From Bettongia penicillata ogilbyi (Eukaryota; Chordata; Mammalia; Diprotodontia; Potoroidae): a stretch of DNA of 64,000 nt. The stretch's first letter is position 1. The number at the start of each line of letters is the position of its first letter. Position numbers and translations under genes: made by a program. Of this stretch, positions 60,501 to 64,000 are shown one piece after another. A model generated the notes under the pieces. That model did no database searches and was not told the origin of the DNA. It saw nothing but the letters and a program-made list of their open reading frames with translations. The DNA is taken from contig JAJHZJ010000121.1 in the NCBI GenBank assembly GCA_023548195.1, positions 1,116,220 to 1,180,219 of the forward strand. The letters are read 5' to 3'.

Positions 60501-61264
60501 GTCTGGCTAATGTTGTTCGCCAAGTACAGGTATGCTCAATTCTTTTAAGTTGAGAGAGAAGGAGTACTGTTTTCAAGTGGGATTGAGTTACAGTTTTATG
60601 ATTCATGTTCATTTTAGTAAATTAGTTCCATTTCTTTTATTTCACCATTCCTGCTTTAAGGGAAAAAAAAACCTGTAAGCCTTATGGTTACTCCACTTTT
60701 TTTTAAACAAATGGTCTCAATTTTAGAAATATATTTAAAGTTCTTATATATAAAACTAGATTCAAGAGTAAAAAAAGACAAAAAAATCAAAAACACAATT
60801 CCAAAGAAATTGGCACACCTTACAATAAAATATAACATTTTTGCACATGAGGCAGCATAATATTATGTAATAAGTGCCAGATTTGGGATCTGAAGACCTG
60901 ACTTTGAATACCAGCTTTGCTTTTTATCACCTGCCTTATAACTTTTTGACATCTTAGTTTCCACATCAATAAATTGAAGGGAAGATGGTAGACTTAGATA
61001 CATATATACATATATATATAATATTAGCTGAAAATCTTTGCAACATAGTAAAAAAGTTCATTACTTATTCTGTTTAAGTTTCAACTTGGAAAAGAAAAAA
61101 TCAGATAAATTTGAGGAATATTTGTTGAAATTTATTTATCATTTCTAAGTCCTAATAAAAATATTTTTCTTCCATAGACCTCTGGAGGATTATGGACTGA
61201 ATGCATATCACAGCTCAGTGCTGAGCAGCAGGCAGCTATACAGGAGCTCCTGAATTCTGCTTGA
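9948..61264 (+). CDS. IPO5: Importin-5 (RanBP5/karyopherin beta-3), complete, 26 coding exons
   Basis: Nuclear import receptor of the importin-beta superfamily. The family binds cargo (for example ribosomal proteins and core histones) in the cytoplasm, passes through the nuclear pore and releases cargo on binding RanGTP. Exons: 9948-10046, 18704-18784, 24766-24958, 27778-27880, 28994-29090, 29327-29431, 33585-33707, 33788-33908, 38205-38292, 40561-40667, 43626-43750, 43880-43969, 44046-44219, 47801-48019, 48920-49003, 50878-51010, 51104-51225, 52026-52122, 53208-53380, 54976-55087, 55212-55267, 56820-56942, 57574-57793, 58414-58642, 60388-60529, 61178-61264. They join to 3,303 bp with all phases compatible and no internal stop: 1,100 residues. 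The protein follows mammalian importin-5 almost residue for residue as I remember it, with three extra residues in the N-terminal Ala run. It is built of HEAT-type helical repeats with acidic stretches near residues 313-336 and 815-838. The start ATG has G at -3 and +4. No other gene was found nearby; in human the next gene downstream is FARP1, not reached here. Confidence 0.97.
10047..13289 (+). other. IPO5: First part of intron 1
   Basis: The first ~700 bases are GC-rich with C-rich low-complexity tracts and many chance open frames. From about 11,300 the DNA is AT-rich with no repeat I could name. First introns of CpG-island genes often carry regulatory sites; none was pinned down. Confidence 0.6.
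13290..13435 (-). repeat. MIR-like SINE fragment
   Basis: The order is acctcattttaaagatataa, then agagaaattaagtgattta, then attgaactcaagtcttgag. Confidence 0.65.
13610..13740 (+). repeat. tRNA-derived MIR-family SINE
   Basis: aactcaggaagacctggttt and then agctgtgtgaccttgggcaa with atcacttaatctctcagtg is the marsupial-style MIR-family order. Confidence 0.75.
14609..14677. repeat. Perfect 18-bp stem hairpin
   Basis: taggcttagttctagaat at 14609-14626 is exactly reverse-complemented at 14660-14677, leaving a 33-base loop. It may be the remnant of a short inverted-repeat transposon; no target duplication was identified. Confidence 0.7.
14850..15005 (-). repeat. MIR SINE, minus orientation
   Basis: agaaattaagtgacttgccc, then tggaatttgaactcaagtct, then tcatcctgctgcctc. 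Confidence 0.75.
16180..16329. mobile_element. hAT-type MITE with perfect 8-bp target duplication
   Basis: The element runs from caggagtggggaacct to aggttccccaaccctg and is flanked on both sides by gtctagag (16172-16179 and 16330-16337). Length and internal palindrome match the copy at 629-780. The exact 8-bp duplication fixes the ends and supports hAT classification. Confidence 0.88.
16465..16578 (+). repeat. Left arm of a 114-bp inverted repeat
   Basis: It pairs with 17161-17274 in reverse complement at roughly 90% identity, most differences being transitions. No repeat family was recognised for the unit. Confidence 0.85.
16620..16730 (+). repeat. MIR SINE fragment
   Basis: It contains gtgaccttcagcaagtcaca, then aaggtcccttccaattccac. 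Confidence 0.65.
17161..17274 (-). repeat. Right arm of the 114-bp inverted repeat
   Basis: Reverse complement of 16465-16578, separated by about 580 bp. The transcript of intron 1 could fold this into a long duplex. Confidence 0.85.
17366..17411. repeat. Perfect 23-bp tandem duplication
   Basis: The unit beginning cacagtgacc and ending ttggttctg occurs twice with no spacer and no mismatch, which suggests a recent slippage or assembly event. Confidence 0.9.
17770..17952 (+). repeat. MIR SINE nested in L3
   Basis: It contains ctcagttttcatagttgcaa, then taaagcacttggcacacaac near its end, the MIR tail. Confidence 0.75.
18152..18221. repeat. Imperfect ~24-bp tandem repeat, three units
   Basis: The units begin agttacagatgcactatgat, agttacagatacactatgat and acagatagactatggtgtac. 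They lie within the L3 copy. Confidence 0.75.
18704..18784 (+). CDS. IPO5: IPO5 coding exon 2 (residues 34-60)
   Basis: It starts after cccccttag and encodes [20 protein letters not shown] followed by NTTAAEE. Phase 0 at both ends. The donor gtatta is weak by consensus. At 81 bp it is too short to stand out as an open frame; splice sites and homology place it. Confidence 0.95.
18950..19110 (-). repeat. MIR-like fragment, intron 2
   Basis: cagcccctcagtttacaagt, then aggaaactgaaatcc and aattgaaacccatattctc. Confidence 0.6.
19690..19830 (+). repeat. MIR-family fragment, degraded
   Basis: gtaagacctgggttaagatt then gattctgactctggcc resembles the 5' half of MIR. Confidence 0.5.
20438..20560 (-). 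repeat. MIR-like fragment
   Basis: aatcatagaatttaaagctg, then ggtcttggagatcatctgc, then gagcccagagatagtaaa. Confidence 0.6.
21485..21645 (-). repeat. MIR SINE fragment, minus orientation
   Basis: ctcattttacaaattaggaa, then gtttggagactttgatttgc and gtccaagttcaaatattctc. Confidence 0.6.
21845..22025 (+). repeat. MIR SINE
   Basis: gactttggacaaatcacttg, then ttggtttcctcacctataaa. Confidence 0.75.
22875..22990. repeat. L3/CR1 fragment
   Basis: agcaccttctgtgtgccagg then tactatgctagatatttgg is the characteristic L3 phrase. A smaller related piece is at 22030-22140. Confidence 0.65.
23100..23372 (-). repeat. MIR SINE, nearly full length, minus orientation
   Basis: agagctagcatttatatata, atctcatttgatcatcacaa, aagtaacttgcccagggtca, gcgctgtatccactgtgtga. 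This is the best-preserved MIR in the window. Confidence 0.85.
24040..24545. repeat. L3/CR1 fragment upstream of exon 3
   Basis: gctgtgctaggtactgagaa, then tagtcccagaccttggg and aagtccttgaaggaaaggaa follow the L3 order. A short L3 piece is also at 23522-23562. Confidence 0.6.
24766..24958 (+). CDS. IPO5: IPO5 coding exon 3 (residues 61-124, first base of 125)
   Basis: It follows tgttttag and starts [20 protein letters not shown]; further on are [19 protein letters not shown]. The donor is ATAG|gtaggt. This is part of the N-terminal HEAT array, the region that contacts RanGTP in the importin-beta family. Confidence 0.96.
24959..27777 (+). other. IPO5: Intron 3
   Basis: AT-rich. A MIR-like fragment lies at about 25,770-25,920 (ctgacactagctgtgtgcaa). 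cagtggttcccaagtcttta at 26,289 resembles a hAT terminus, but no second end was found. The rest was not assigned. Confidence 0.6.
27778..27880 (+). CDS. IPO5: IPO5 coding exon 4 (residues 125-158, two bases of 159)
   Basis: It follows cttccag and encodes [20 protein letters not shown] then [14 protein letters not shown]. The Trp codon at the end is split TG|G by the intron (donor gtatat). Confidence 0.95.
28994..29090 (+). CDS. IPO5: IPO5 coding exon 5 (residues 159-191)
   Basis: It follows ttttcag and encodes [20 protein letters not shown] then [12 protein letters not shown]. The donor is GCG|gtaata. Confidence 0.95.
29327..29431 (+). CDS. IPO5: IPO5 coding exon 6 (residues 192-226)
   Basis: It follows actcttcag and encodes [20 protein letters not shown] then [15 protein letters not shown]. 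Phase 0 at both ends; donor CAG|gtaaga. Confidence 0.96.
29432..31835 (+). other. IPO5: First part of intron 6, little recognised
   Basis: AT-rich, with a short interrupted (CA)n run at about 30,893-30,920. No coding homology or nameable repeat was seen. Confidence 0.5.
31840..31995 (+). repeat. MIR SINE, degraded
   Basis: gacaaatcagttaatctctc then tgaacctcagtttaactcat is the MIR 3' half. Confidence 0.65.
32036..32485 (-). mobile_element. L1 3'-end fragment, antisense to IPO5
   Basis: agtattccattacattcata, cttgttcagccattctccaa, gtgatgggcatccccttgat and gctgctataaatatttttgt are the reverse complement of the marsupial-type L1 3' region. It is 5'-truncated. Confidence 0.75.
33080..33300 (-). 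repeat. MIR-like fragment with a TTAAT-type low-complexity insert
   Basis: tttacagataaggaagccaa then ggcccagaaagattaattgg is a minus MIR. An attaattaattaattgatt run precedes it at about 33,128-33,148. Confidence 0.6.
33585..33707 (+). CDS. IPO5: IPO5 coding exon 7 (residues 227-267)
   Basis: It follows cttttgtag and starts [20 protein letters not shown], then [20 protein letters not shown] and K. Phase 0 at both ends. Only an 80-bp intron separates it from exon 8. Confidence 0.96.
33788..33908 (+). CDS. IPO5: IPO5 coding exon 8 (residues 268-307, first base of 308)
   Basis: It follows gttttatag and encodes [20 protein letters not shown] then [20 protein letters not shown]. The donor CTA|gtaagt is strong. 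Residue 307 is Ala where I recall Thr in human. Confidence 0.95.
34190..34950. repeat. CR1/L3-type LINE fragment
   Basis: ctcccaagacagcccattct, tccttcctaaaatgtgatat, gactagagcagagtactgtg and ggactactt, then attgagtttgcagtcccagg. This phrase order is a conserved amniote CR1 segment. Confidence 0.65.
35325..35440 (-). mobile_element. L1 3'-end fragment, short
   Basis: aaaattttgagttccaaatt then ttcttccatgctgc, and tgatatcaactacacatc, is the outer antisense piece of the same family as 55302-55677. Confidence 0.6.
35710..35890 (+). repeat. MIR SINE
   Basis: ggccttaagcaagtcacttg then atctctgagactcagtttcc. Confidence 0.75.
36190..36345 (+). repeat. MIR-family SINE
   Basis: tagttgtgtgaccttagaca then agtgactctagctctttg. 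Confidence 0.65.
36491..36527. repeat. (GT)n microsatellite, about 18 units
   Basis: An uninterrupted alternating GT run lies within intron 8, likely polymorphic in length. Confidence 0.95.
37865..38095 (-). repeat. MIR SINE, minus orientation
   Basis: gcatctcatttgatcatcac, aactgaagttgctaaggctc, then ccaaatctggaagtctttcc. It ends about 110 bp before exon 9. Confidence 0.65.
38205..38292 (+). CDS. IPO5: IPO5 coding exon 9 (residues 308-336), acidic stretch
   Basis: It follows ctgttaag and encodes [20 protein letters not shown] then DELEDDDFD, ending within a Ser codon (AG|C). The dense run of Asp/Glu probably corresponds to the acidic loop that importin-beta proteins use around RanGTP; that role is inferred from the family. 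Confidence 0.95.
38293..40560 (+). other. IPO5: Intron 9, nothing confidently recognised
   Basis: AT-rich. An exact 12-bp tandem duplication (aattctacaatt twice) lies at about 40,166-40,189. No nameable repeat family or second gene was seen. Confidence 0.5.
40561..40667 (+). CDS. IPO5: IPO5 coding exon 10 (residues 337-372)
   Basis: It follows tgtgtttag and encodes [20 protein letters not shown] then [16 protein letters not shown]. The exon ends with the first base of a Pro codon (donor gtaagc). Confidence 0.95.
41375..41760. repeat. L3/CR1 fragment
   Basis: cttgaggtattcctggacat then tcaagtgggaatgtctaact matches an internal L3 phrase (ggacatccaggtggagatgt type). Confidence 0.6.
41845..41975 (-). 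mobile_element. L1 3'-end fragment, short
   Basis: gattttgagttccaaatttt then tctccctccttctcccctct and tttgatatagattatacatg, antisense to the gene. Confidence 0.6.
41976..43625 (+). other. IPO5: Remainder of intron 10, nothing recognised
   Basis: AT-rich. A T11 tract lies at about 42,340. No coding homology or clear repeat was seen before exon 11. Confidence 0.5.
43626..43750 (+). CDS. IPO5: IPO5 coding exon 11 (residues 373-414)
   Basis: It follows tttctgcag and encodes [20 protein letters not shown] then [20 protein letters not shown] and DP. The donor is CCT|gtaagt. The exon-proximal [14 protein letters not shown] segment is a typical HEAT helix pair. Confidence 0.96.
43880..43969 (+). 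CDS. IPO5: IPO5 coding exon 12 (residues 415-444)
   Basis: It follows tgatttcag and encodes [20 protein letters not shown] then [10 protein letters not shown]. It ends AAG|gcaagt, a GC rather than GT donor. The next exon resumes in phase 0, so the boundary is not in doubt. Confidence 0.95.
43970..44045 (+). other. IPO5: Intron 12: 76-bp GC-AG intron
   Basis: The donor AAG|gcaagt has a C at +2 but otherwise matches the U1 consensus, the usual pattern of GC-AG introns. The acceptor is tctgtacag. At 76 bp this is the shortest intron of the gene. Confidence 0.93.
44046..44219 (+). CDS. IPO5: IPO5 coding exon 13 (residues 445-502)
   Basis: It follows tctgtacag and encodes [20 protein letters not shown], then [20 protein letters not shown] and [18 protein letters not shown]. 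The donor is GAG|gtaggt. Ile replaces the Leu I recall in human in MV(I/L)KLQE. Confidence 0.96.
44530..44625 (+). repeat. MIR SINE fragment
   Basis: ggacctcagtttcctcatgt then gtaaaatgacaag. Confidence 0.7.
45195..45615 (-). repeat. One or two MIR fragments, minus orientation
   Basis: cccctcattttacagttgag, then ggggttttgaactcaggtct and ctgattccagatctattgct. A more degraded piece (gatgggaaaactgagtcttc) precedes it. Confidence 0.65.
46035..46615 (-). mobile_element. L1 3'-end fragment, antisense to IPO5
   Basis: aacattttcacatttgtcat, tgttcacttaattcagcatc, taatattccattacatttca, then gttactataaatatttttgt. Same family and orientation as 32036-32485. Confidence 0.75.
47290..47755 (-). mobile_element. 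L1 3'-end fragment, second subfamily
   Basis: gagagccatccctgataata, aagaatacaaaagagaaaat, ccttcagagatgttggggaa, then ttttccattacattcatgga. This is a variant L1 3' end and finishes about 45 bp before exon 14. Confidence 0.6.
47801..48019 (+). CDS. IPO5: IPO5 coding exon 14 (residues 503-575)
   Basis: It follows a long T tract and ccaag, and starts [20 protein letters not shown], then [20 protein letters not shown]. It ends [14 protein letters not shown] with donor gtaaga. At 219 bp it is one of the three largest exons. Confidence 0.96.
48920..49003 (+). CDS. IPO5: IPO5 coding exon 15 (residues 576-603)
   Basis: It follows atttctag and encodes [20 protein letters not shown] then ELEDDDPQ, closing with a short acidic run. 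The donor is CAG|gtaaat. Confidence 0.95.
49004..50040 (+). other. IPO5: First part of intron 15, nothing recognised
   Basis: AT-rich, with short alternating TG/CA tracts near 49,930-49,990. No repeat family was assigned. Confidence 0.5.
50045..50785 (+). repeat. L2 LINE fragment, long 3' portion
   Basis: aaggccctcatcacctctct, agagctgccaaagtgatatt, cctggtacatagtaggcact and taataatgttggttgattga follow the L2 3' end. It finishes about 90 bp before exon 16. Confidence 0.8.
50878..51010 (+). CDS. IPO5: IPO5 coding exon 16 (residues 604-647)
   Basis: It follows ccccttag and encodes [20 protein letters not shown] then [20 protein letters not shown] and ALLD. It ends with the first base of a Thr codon (donor gtaagt). 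Confidence 0.96.
51104..51225 (+). CDS. IPO5: IPO5 coding exon 17 (residues 648-688)
   Basis: It follows ctttaatag after a 93-bp intron and encodes [20 protein letters not shown] then [20 protein letters not shown] and L. The donor is TTG|gtaaga. Confidence 0.96.
51364..51542. mobile_element. hAT-type element, CAGTGGT termini
   Basis: It starts cagtggtattatcaa and ends tttgacaccactt (inverted termini). The flanks atctggaa and acctagaa match at 6 of 8 positions, a degraded 8-bp duplication. The termini differ from those of the 16180-16329 family. Confidence 0.7.
52026..52122 (+). CDS. IPO5: IPO5 coding exon 18 (residues 689-720, first base of 721)
   Basis: It follows tgtttcag and encodes [20 protein letters not shown] then [12 protein letters not shown]. 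The exon ends CATGATG immediately before atatcctgtg, the U12-type donor. Reading through would give HDDILCLL and then a stop, which does not match the family. Confidence 0.94.
52123..53207 (+). other. IPO5: Intron 18: U12-type AT-AC intron
   Basis: The intron starts atatcctgtg, matching the U12 donor consensus ATATCCT at its first seven bases, and ends in ac. The sequence ttccttaat at 53191-53199 matches the U12 branch-site consensus TTCCTTRAY, with the branch A at 53198, nine bases before the intron end. No GT-AG choice restores the importin-5 sequence HDGVRV. Apart from these signals the 1,085 bp holds no repeat I recognise. Confidence 0.92.
53208..53380 (+). CDS. IPO5: IPO5 coding exon 19 (residues 721-778)
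   Basis: It follows acgaaac, an AC instead of AG acceptor, and completes the Gly codon of [20 protein letters not shown]. It then reads [20 protein letters not shown] and [20 protein letters not shown]. The donor is AAG|gtaatt. Confidence 0.94.
53985..54400 (-). mobile_element. L1 3'-end fragment, antisense to IPO5
   Basis: ttaaattttgagttccaaat, cagttatacatgtgaagtca, gttctggttctgctcacttc, then cacagtagcattccatcaca. Confidence 0.75.
54976..55087 (+). CDS. IPO5: IPO5 coding exon 20 (residues 779-815)
   Basis: It follows atattttag and encodes [20 protein letters not shown] then [17 protein letters not shown]. It ends with the first base of a Val codon (donor gtaaag). Confidence 0.95.
55212..55267 (+). 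CDS. IPO5: IPO5 coding exon 21 (residues 816-834), smallest exon
   Basis: It follows tgttttag and encodes [18 protein letters not shown], a highly charged linker, after completing a Val codon. It is 56 bp long. An antisense L1 fragment begins about 20 bp beyond its donor (gtaact). Confidence 0.95.
55302..55677 (-). mobile_element. L1 3'-end insertion with intact target-site duplication
   Basis: The 376-bp element begins with a T run (its poly-A tail reversed) and contains taggttatacatgtgcattc and gtatgcttcaatctgcattc. gaacttagatctttt occurs exactly at 55287-55301 and 55678-55692, a perfect 15-bp target duplication. It is 5'-truncated and antisense to IPO5. Confidence 0.88.
56285..56370 (-). 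repeat. MIR-like fragment
   Basis: ggatcttagaggtcatttag then tccactccaattccttgagg. A similar piece is at 57,040-57,170 in intron 22. Confidence 0.5.
56820..56942 (+). CDS. IPO5: IPO5 coding exon 22 (residues 835-875)
   Basis: It follows a T tract and tttag and encodes [20 protein letters not shown] then [20 protein letters not shown] and I. The donor is ATT|gtaagt. Confidence 0.96.
57574..57793 (+). CDS. IPO5: IPO5 coding exon 23 (residues 876-948)
   Basis: It follows tgttttgcag and starts [20 protein letters not shown], then [20 protein letters not shown] and [20 protein letters not shown]. It ends RPFCT plus the first base of a Glu codon (donor gtactg). [18 protein letters not shown] is a strong HEAT motif. 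Confidence 0.96.
57794..58413 (+). other. IPO5: Intron 23, nothing recognised
   Basis: Contains an interrupted TATG/TGTG tract near 58,070-58,092; no repeat family was assigned. Confidence 0.5.
58414..58642 (+). CDS. IPO5: IPO5 coding exon 24 (residues 949-1024), largest exon
   Basis: It follows attttttag and encodes [20 protein letters not shown], then [20 protein letters not shown] and [20 protein letters not shown], ending in FNYLCDLIE and a split Ser codon (AG|T). The donor is gtatga. Confidence 0.96.
59025..59100. repeat. Possible hAT-derived fragment
   Basis: accagtgttgtcaacttttt then gtgtcatggaccttttaaat recalls the end of a marsupial hAT element. The other terminus was not found. 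Confidence 0.35.
59688..60196 (-). mobile_element. L1 3'-end fragment, antisense to IPO5
   Basis: taggttatacatgtgcagtc, tagtattccattacagtcat, cttgtttagccatttcccaa and ttgatgggaattcctgcaat. tcttgctttta (59677-59687) and tcttgctctta (60197-60207) may be its target duplication (10/11). It ends about 190 bp before exon 25. Confidence 0.75.
60388..60529 (+). CDS. IPO5: IPO5 coding exon 25 (residues 1025-1072)
   Basis: It follows gtcatcag and encodes [20 protein letters not shown] then [20 protein letters not shown] and ANVVRQVQ. The donor is CAG|gtatgc. Confidence 0.96.
60850..60998 (+). repeat. MIR-family SINE, degraded
   Basis: ggatctgaagacctgacttt, then catcttagtttccacatcaa. Confidence 0.6.
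61178..61264 (+). CDS. IPO5: IPO5 terminal coding exon 26 (residues 1073-1100, stop)
   Basis: It follows ttccatag and encodes [20 protein letters not shown] then IQELLNSA and TGA at 61262-61264. The C-terminus matches mammalian importin-5. Confidence 0.96.
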   Translation, partial: TSGGLWTECISQLSAEQQAAIQELLNSA

Positions 61265-61301
61265 AGGGCCTTAATATCACCTACCAGAAAAACTAACTCC
61301 A

Positions 61302-61307
61302 AATAAA
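61302..61307 (+). terminator. Early AATAAA hexamer 38 bp after the stop
   Basis: The hexamer is canonical and a T/G-rich tract (cttttgttttaggtttctttg) lies about 10-30 bases downstream. If used it would give a 3' UTR of under 70 bases. Use is uncertain. Confidence 0.3.
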
Positions 61308-61904
61308 CGTTTACCCTTTTGTTTTAGGTTTCTTTGTTTTGTTTTTGAGCACAAAAGAACTGTAGTGCGTGTAGGCCGTTCTTTCTGCAAAGTGGCCAGA
61401 AAGAGAAGAGCTGGGTGTCAGACGGGTGTTTAACTGGATGCCCATCATAAGACTGAAGAAGTTCCCTCTAAACCTTACCATAGCACTGAAGAGTATTTTT
61501 CTATCGGTATATGCCAACCTGTGGGAAGGTGAAAGGGAAACAAAACGAATTATTCTCATTAGACATAAGGAATTTAAGAAAAACAGCTTTAAGACCAGTT
61601 ATTCAGCAGTAGATGTGCATTTTAACAGAAAACATTTCTATACATCTAGTGTTAATTGTATTAATTGGAGTGTGAGTCTTTTTGTAGGGTAGAAAGAAGC
61701 CTTCTACCCAGCACACCAGTAGATCACAAAGTAAAAAACTGAAGACAGAAACATCAAGCATGAAGATCTCATATTGATGTCACTTTGAGTTCTTTTTTTC
61801 CTAAAAGACTTGTGCAGTGACTCAATGTGGGAAGCTATTCAGCTTCTAGCCCTTGAATGTGAAGTGTCTTTGGCATGTCTGACAGAGTCTCTCATTCACT
61901 CCTC

Positions 61905-61910
61905 AATAAA
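61905..61910 (+). terminator. Polyadenylation signal AATAAA (best candidate)
   Basis: The canonical hexamer in ctcaataaacaac lies 641 bases after the stop and is followed by a GT-rich element at about 61,950-61,960. This is the best-supported 3'-end signal in the window. Confidence 0.65.
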
Positions 61911-61925
61911 CAACATTGAAATACA

Positions 61926-63158
61926 AAAGAAGCTTGTGTACAAATTCAGTGCTGTGTGGCTTTTATTCATTTAAGTCTTTTTAAAGATGTAACAATAACT
62001 TGATATTACTTTTAAGTCACAGCTTGGCTTATATGTTTGTTTGTTTTCCTAGCAAGATTTGCCTTGTGCGATTTTCTGTTTTTACCTTTTCCCACTGATT
62101 TTAAAATAGTTAGCCATTGCTGTGATACTGTTAACTCACAGTTGATAATCACATATTCCTTGAGATTTCTATATATCTCAGCAAATAGAGTTTGTTTTAA
62201 TTAGGCTCATCCTGATTAATTGCCTATTTCAAACTTAAAAGATTCGGTTATTATTCTGTTTTTAAATTGCAGCTACTGGAATGTCACACAAATTGCCAAT
62301 CTATTGACATTATGGGATATTATGACTAAAATATTTAATGGATAAATTCAGCAAAAAGTTTCATGTGTCTGAATGTTTTTTCTTTATGTATTTATTAACC
62401 TCATAGCAGTAAATAGCTTTACTGTTGTTTCTTTGAATATACAATTTTTCTAAGGGATCTTATAAGATTTCTGTGTTGAAAGCTTCAGTGTTAACATTTT
62501 ATAGTTTGTACTAAACTTAACCGTGATATGAAAATGAACTTTATGCCTAGACCAGAAAATTAACTTTTCAGAATTAAAGATTTTTCATTAAATGACTTGC
62601 ATCACTTTCTTAACCTCTAAATGTACTGAGGTACTTGTTATATTTTTAAGGTCTCCCAATTGTCATTTGAAGCATTTGCACATATGAGTACAAAGGCTAT
62701 TAAAATATGGTTTTCAGTAGCTGTAACCAAACCAGGACATCAATCTACCCTTAGCTAATTTTATTATTTTAAATAATTATCAGTTAACTGTGTTTGGGTG
62801 TTAGTTTGTGTGTATAAGGTGCTGTATCAATTTTATATATGTGTATATATATTTAGTATTTCAATAATGAGGTTTAATTCTAAGGTTGGTCGTTTGAAAC
62901 TTCTGTACCCTCCAATCCAAGTATAAGCCTAAGGAAAAGCAGTAGTGCGTTTATTTCACATGTGGGAGCCCCTTACACTTGATGTTTAACGTCTGCCCCA
63001 AATAATTAAAGCTGAATGTTTTAAATATTTCCTTTGATCAACTGAAAACAACACTTTTGAAGTGCATCCTCAGGTTCTCATTCTGAATGTCAGGTACAGT
63101 GGTGTGCAAATTGAGGCAAAGTGAAATACTGACTTGCACAATAAACCTTACAACTTTT
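61926..63158 (+). other. DNA after the likely poly(A) site
   Basis: AT-rich with tatttatt motifs (for example near 62,388) and little recognisable repeat, which would suit an extended 3' UTR ending at a distal signal. No coding region was seen. Confidence 0.4.
63140..63145 (+). terminator. Distal AATAAA candidate
   Basis: The hexamer lies in cacaataaacctt and would define a 3' UTR of about 1.9 kb. Others stand at 63005-63010 (ATTAAA) and 63679-63684 (AATAAA). None can be chosen from sequence alone. Confidence 0.3.
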
Positions 63159-63159
63159 T

Positions 63160-63250
63160 ATATCTTTTTTCCCCTACCTCCCTCTCCCTCCCTGAGAGGG
63201 CATACAATTTTACATAGGTTCTACACATACATTCCCTGTAGCTTTTAAAA
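63160..63250 (-). mobile_element. L1 3'-end fragment, short
   Basis: cccctacctccctctccctc, then tttacataggttctacacat is the same antisense L1 opening as at 55302. Confidence 0.5.
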
Positions 63251-64000
63251 GTATTGTATACATTATATGTCCTTTTGTAGCTACAGTTATTTTACATTAT
63301 TTACACTAATATTTTGACATTATGAAATCATACTTTTATCTCATTTTTTAATATTAAGCATCTGAACTTTTTTACCCCCAAGACTAGTGAGTTCTCAGGC
63401 CATTGAAGCATATTCATCTCCATATTTCAGATAAATTTAACGCCTTATGACTTGTGGTATGACAAAGTCATTTTGCAAATTCTATCCCCAACGTTTCTGC
63501 TTCTTGGTATTATTTAATTGTATTTCTTGTACCCTCAATAGTAAGATACCCAAGTCCACTGGAAGTAAATCCACAAGGTATTTTTGGGATATTTTGCTCT
63601 AATATCACATCTCACAACATATCTAGATGTATTCTGAAAAGTTTTTATGTAGCTTTGAATGAGGAAATGGGTTTAACCAATAAAATTTTTACATTCTTCA
63701 GTACTTGAGTCTAAATCTATTGTCTGTGACAGGTATTTTTTCTGCATGGCAGTTGTGAGCAGCATTTTTGACCAGTCTGTTCCTCTAGCTTCAGATAATA
63801 GTCATATAGCCCCTAGAGGAGAATTCACTGATTCTTCCAGGTCCTCCGTAGTGTACTCAATTTCCCCATGTCAAAAGCCACTGCAGTATCACTAATTAAA
63901 ATGTGTTCTTTAAAAGCTGAAAATTGCGTATTTGCGGGGGAAGGGATAAAGTCTTTACGTTCCTGAGCACTTGTCACAAAAAGACCATATAAAAATTGTT
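63251..64000. other. Window end, nothing recognised
   Basis: AT-rich, with AATAAA at 63679-63684 but no coding or repeat assignment. Confidence 0.5.

Larger units (their letters stand above)
61265..61925 (+). other. IPO5: Proximal 3' UTR of IPO5 (end inferred)
   Basis: This follows the TGA with no further coding potential. The likely 3' end comes from AATAAA at 61905-61910, followed by the GT-rich stretch gtgctgtgtgg about 40 bases on. The cleavage point near 61,925 is inferred. A longer 3' UTR using later signals is possible. Confidence 0.6.

Noticed and set aside
1..64000. CRISPR arrays, operons, prophage or other bacterial-type systems
   Set aside because: Spliced vertebrate gene with MIR/L2/L1 repeats; no direct-repeat array or closely packed ORFs exist here.
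1..64000. tRNA, snRNA, rRNA or retroviral genes
   Set aside because: No cloverleaf with A and B boxes outside degraded SINEs, no U6/U1/7SK signature, and no gag-pol-env-like open frames were seen.

Overview
The window is vertebrate nuclear DNA, most likely from a marsupial. It carries one complete multi-exon protein-coding gene on the + strand, the orthologue of importin-5 (IPO5; also RanBP5/KPNB3), with about 9.9 kb of upstream DNA and about 2.7 kb beyond the stop codon. The marsupial assignment rests on the repeats: abundant old L2, L3/CR1 and MIR copies, L1 3'-end fragments of the type I know from opossum and koala genomes, and small near-palindromic hAT elements. No Alu, B1 or other placental-specific SINE was seen. 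Species was not determined.

Layout. 1-8,400 is intergenic, AT-rich and repeat-bearing; its first 820 bases are an L2 copy with a hAT element nested inside. About 8,480-10,400 is a CpG island with two CCAAT boxes, several GC boxes and a pair of AP-1-type sites, ending in the first coding exon at 9,948. 10,047-61,177 holds 25 introns and the other 25 coding exons, and the stop codon is at 61,262-61,264. A good polyadenylation signal lies at 61,905, with more candidates to 63,684. The rest is AT-rich DNA that could be extended 3' UTR or intergenic.

The 26 coding exons join in frame with no internal stop to 3,303 bp (1,100 residues plus stop), which is the length of mammalian importin-5 plus three residues in the N-terminal Ala-rich stretch. 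Every internal boundary was placed from splice sites and checked for reading phase. Two introns are non-canonical. Intron 18 is an AT-AC intron with a U12-type donor (atatcct) and a U12-type branch site (ttccttaat) just before its end. Intron 12 is only 76 bp long with a gc donor.

No operon, CRISPR array, RNA gene or new multi-gene system was found. The most interesting items are the minor-spliceosome intron, the GC-AG intron, the uniformly antisense L1 fragments (one with an intact 15-bp target-site duplication 20 bp past a splice donor), and a ~90% identical 114-bp inverted repeat in intron 1. Repeat-family names come from memory of consensus phrases, not from a search.
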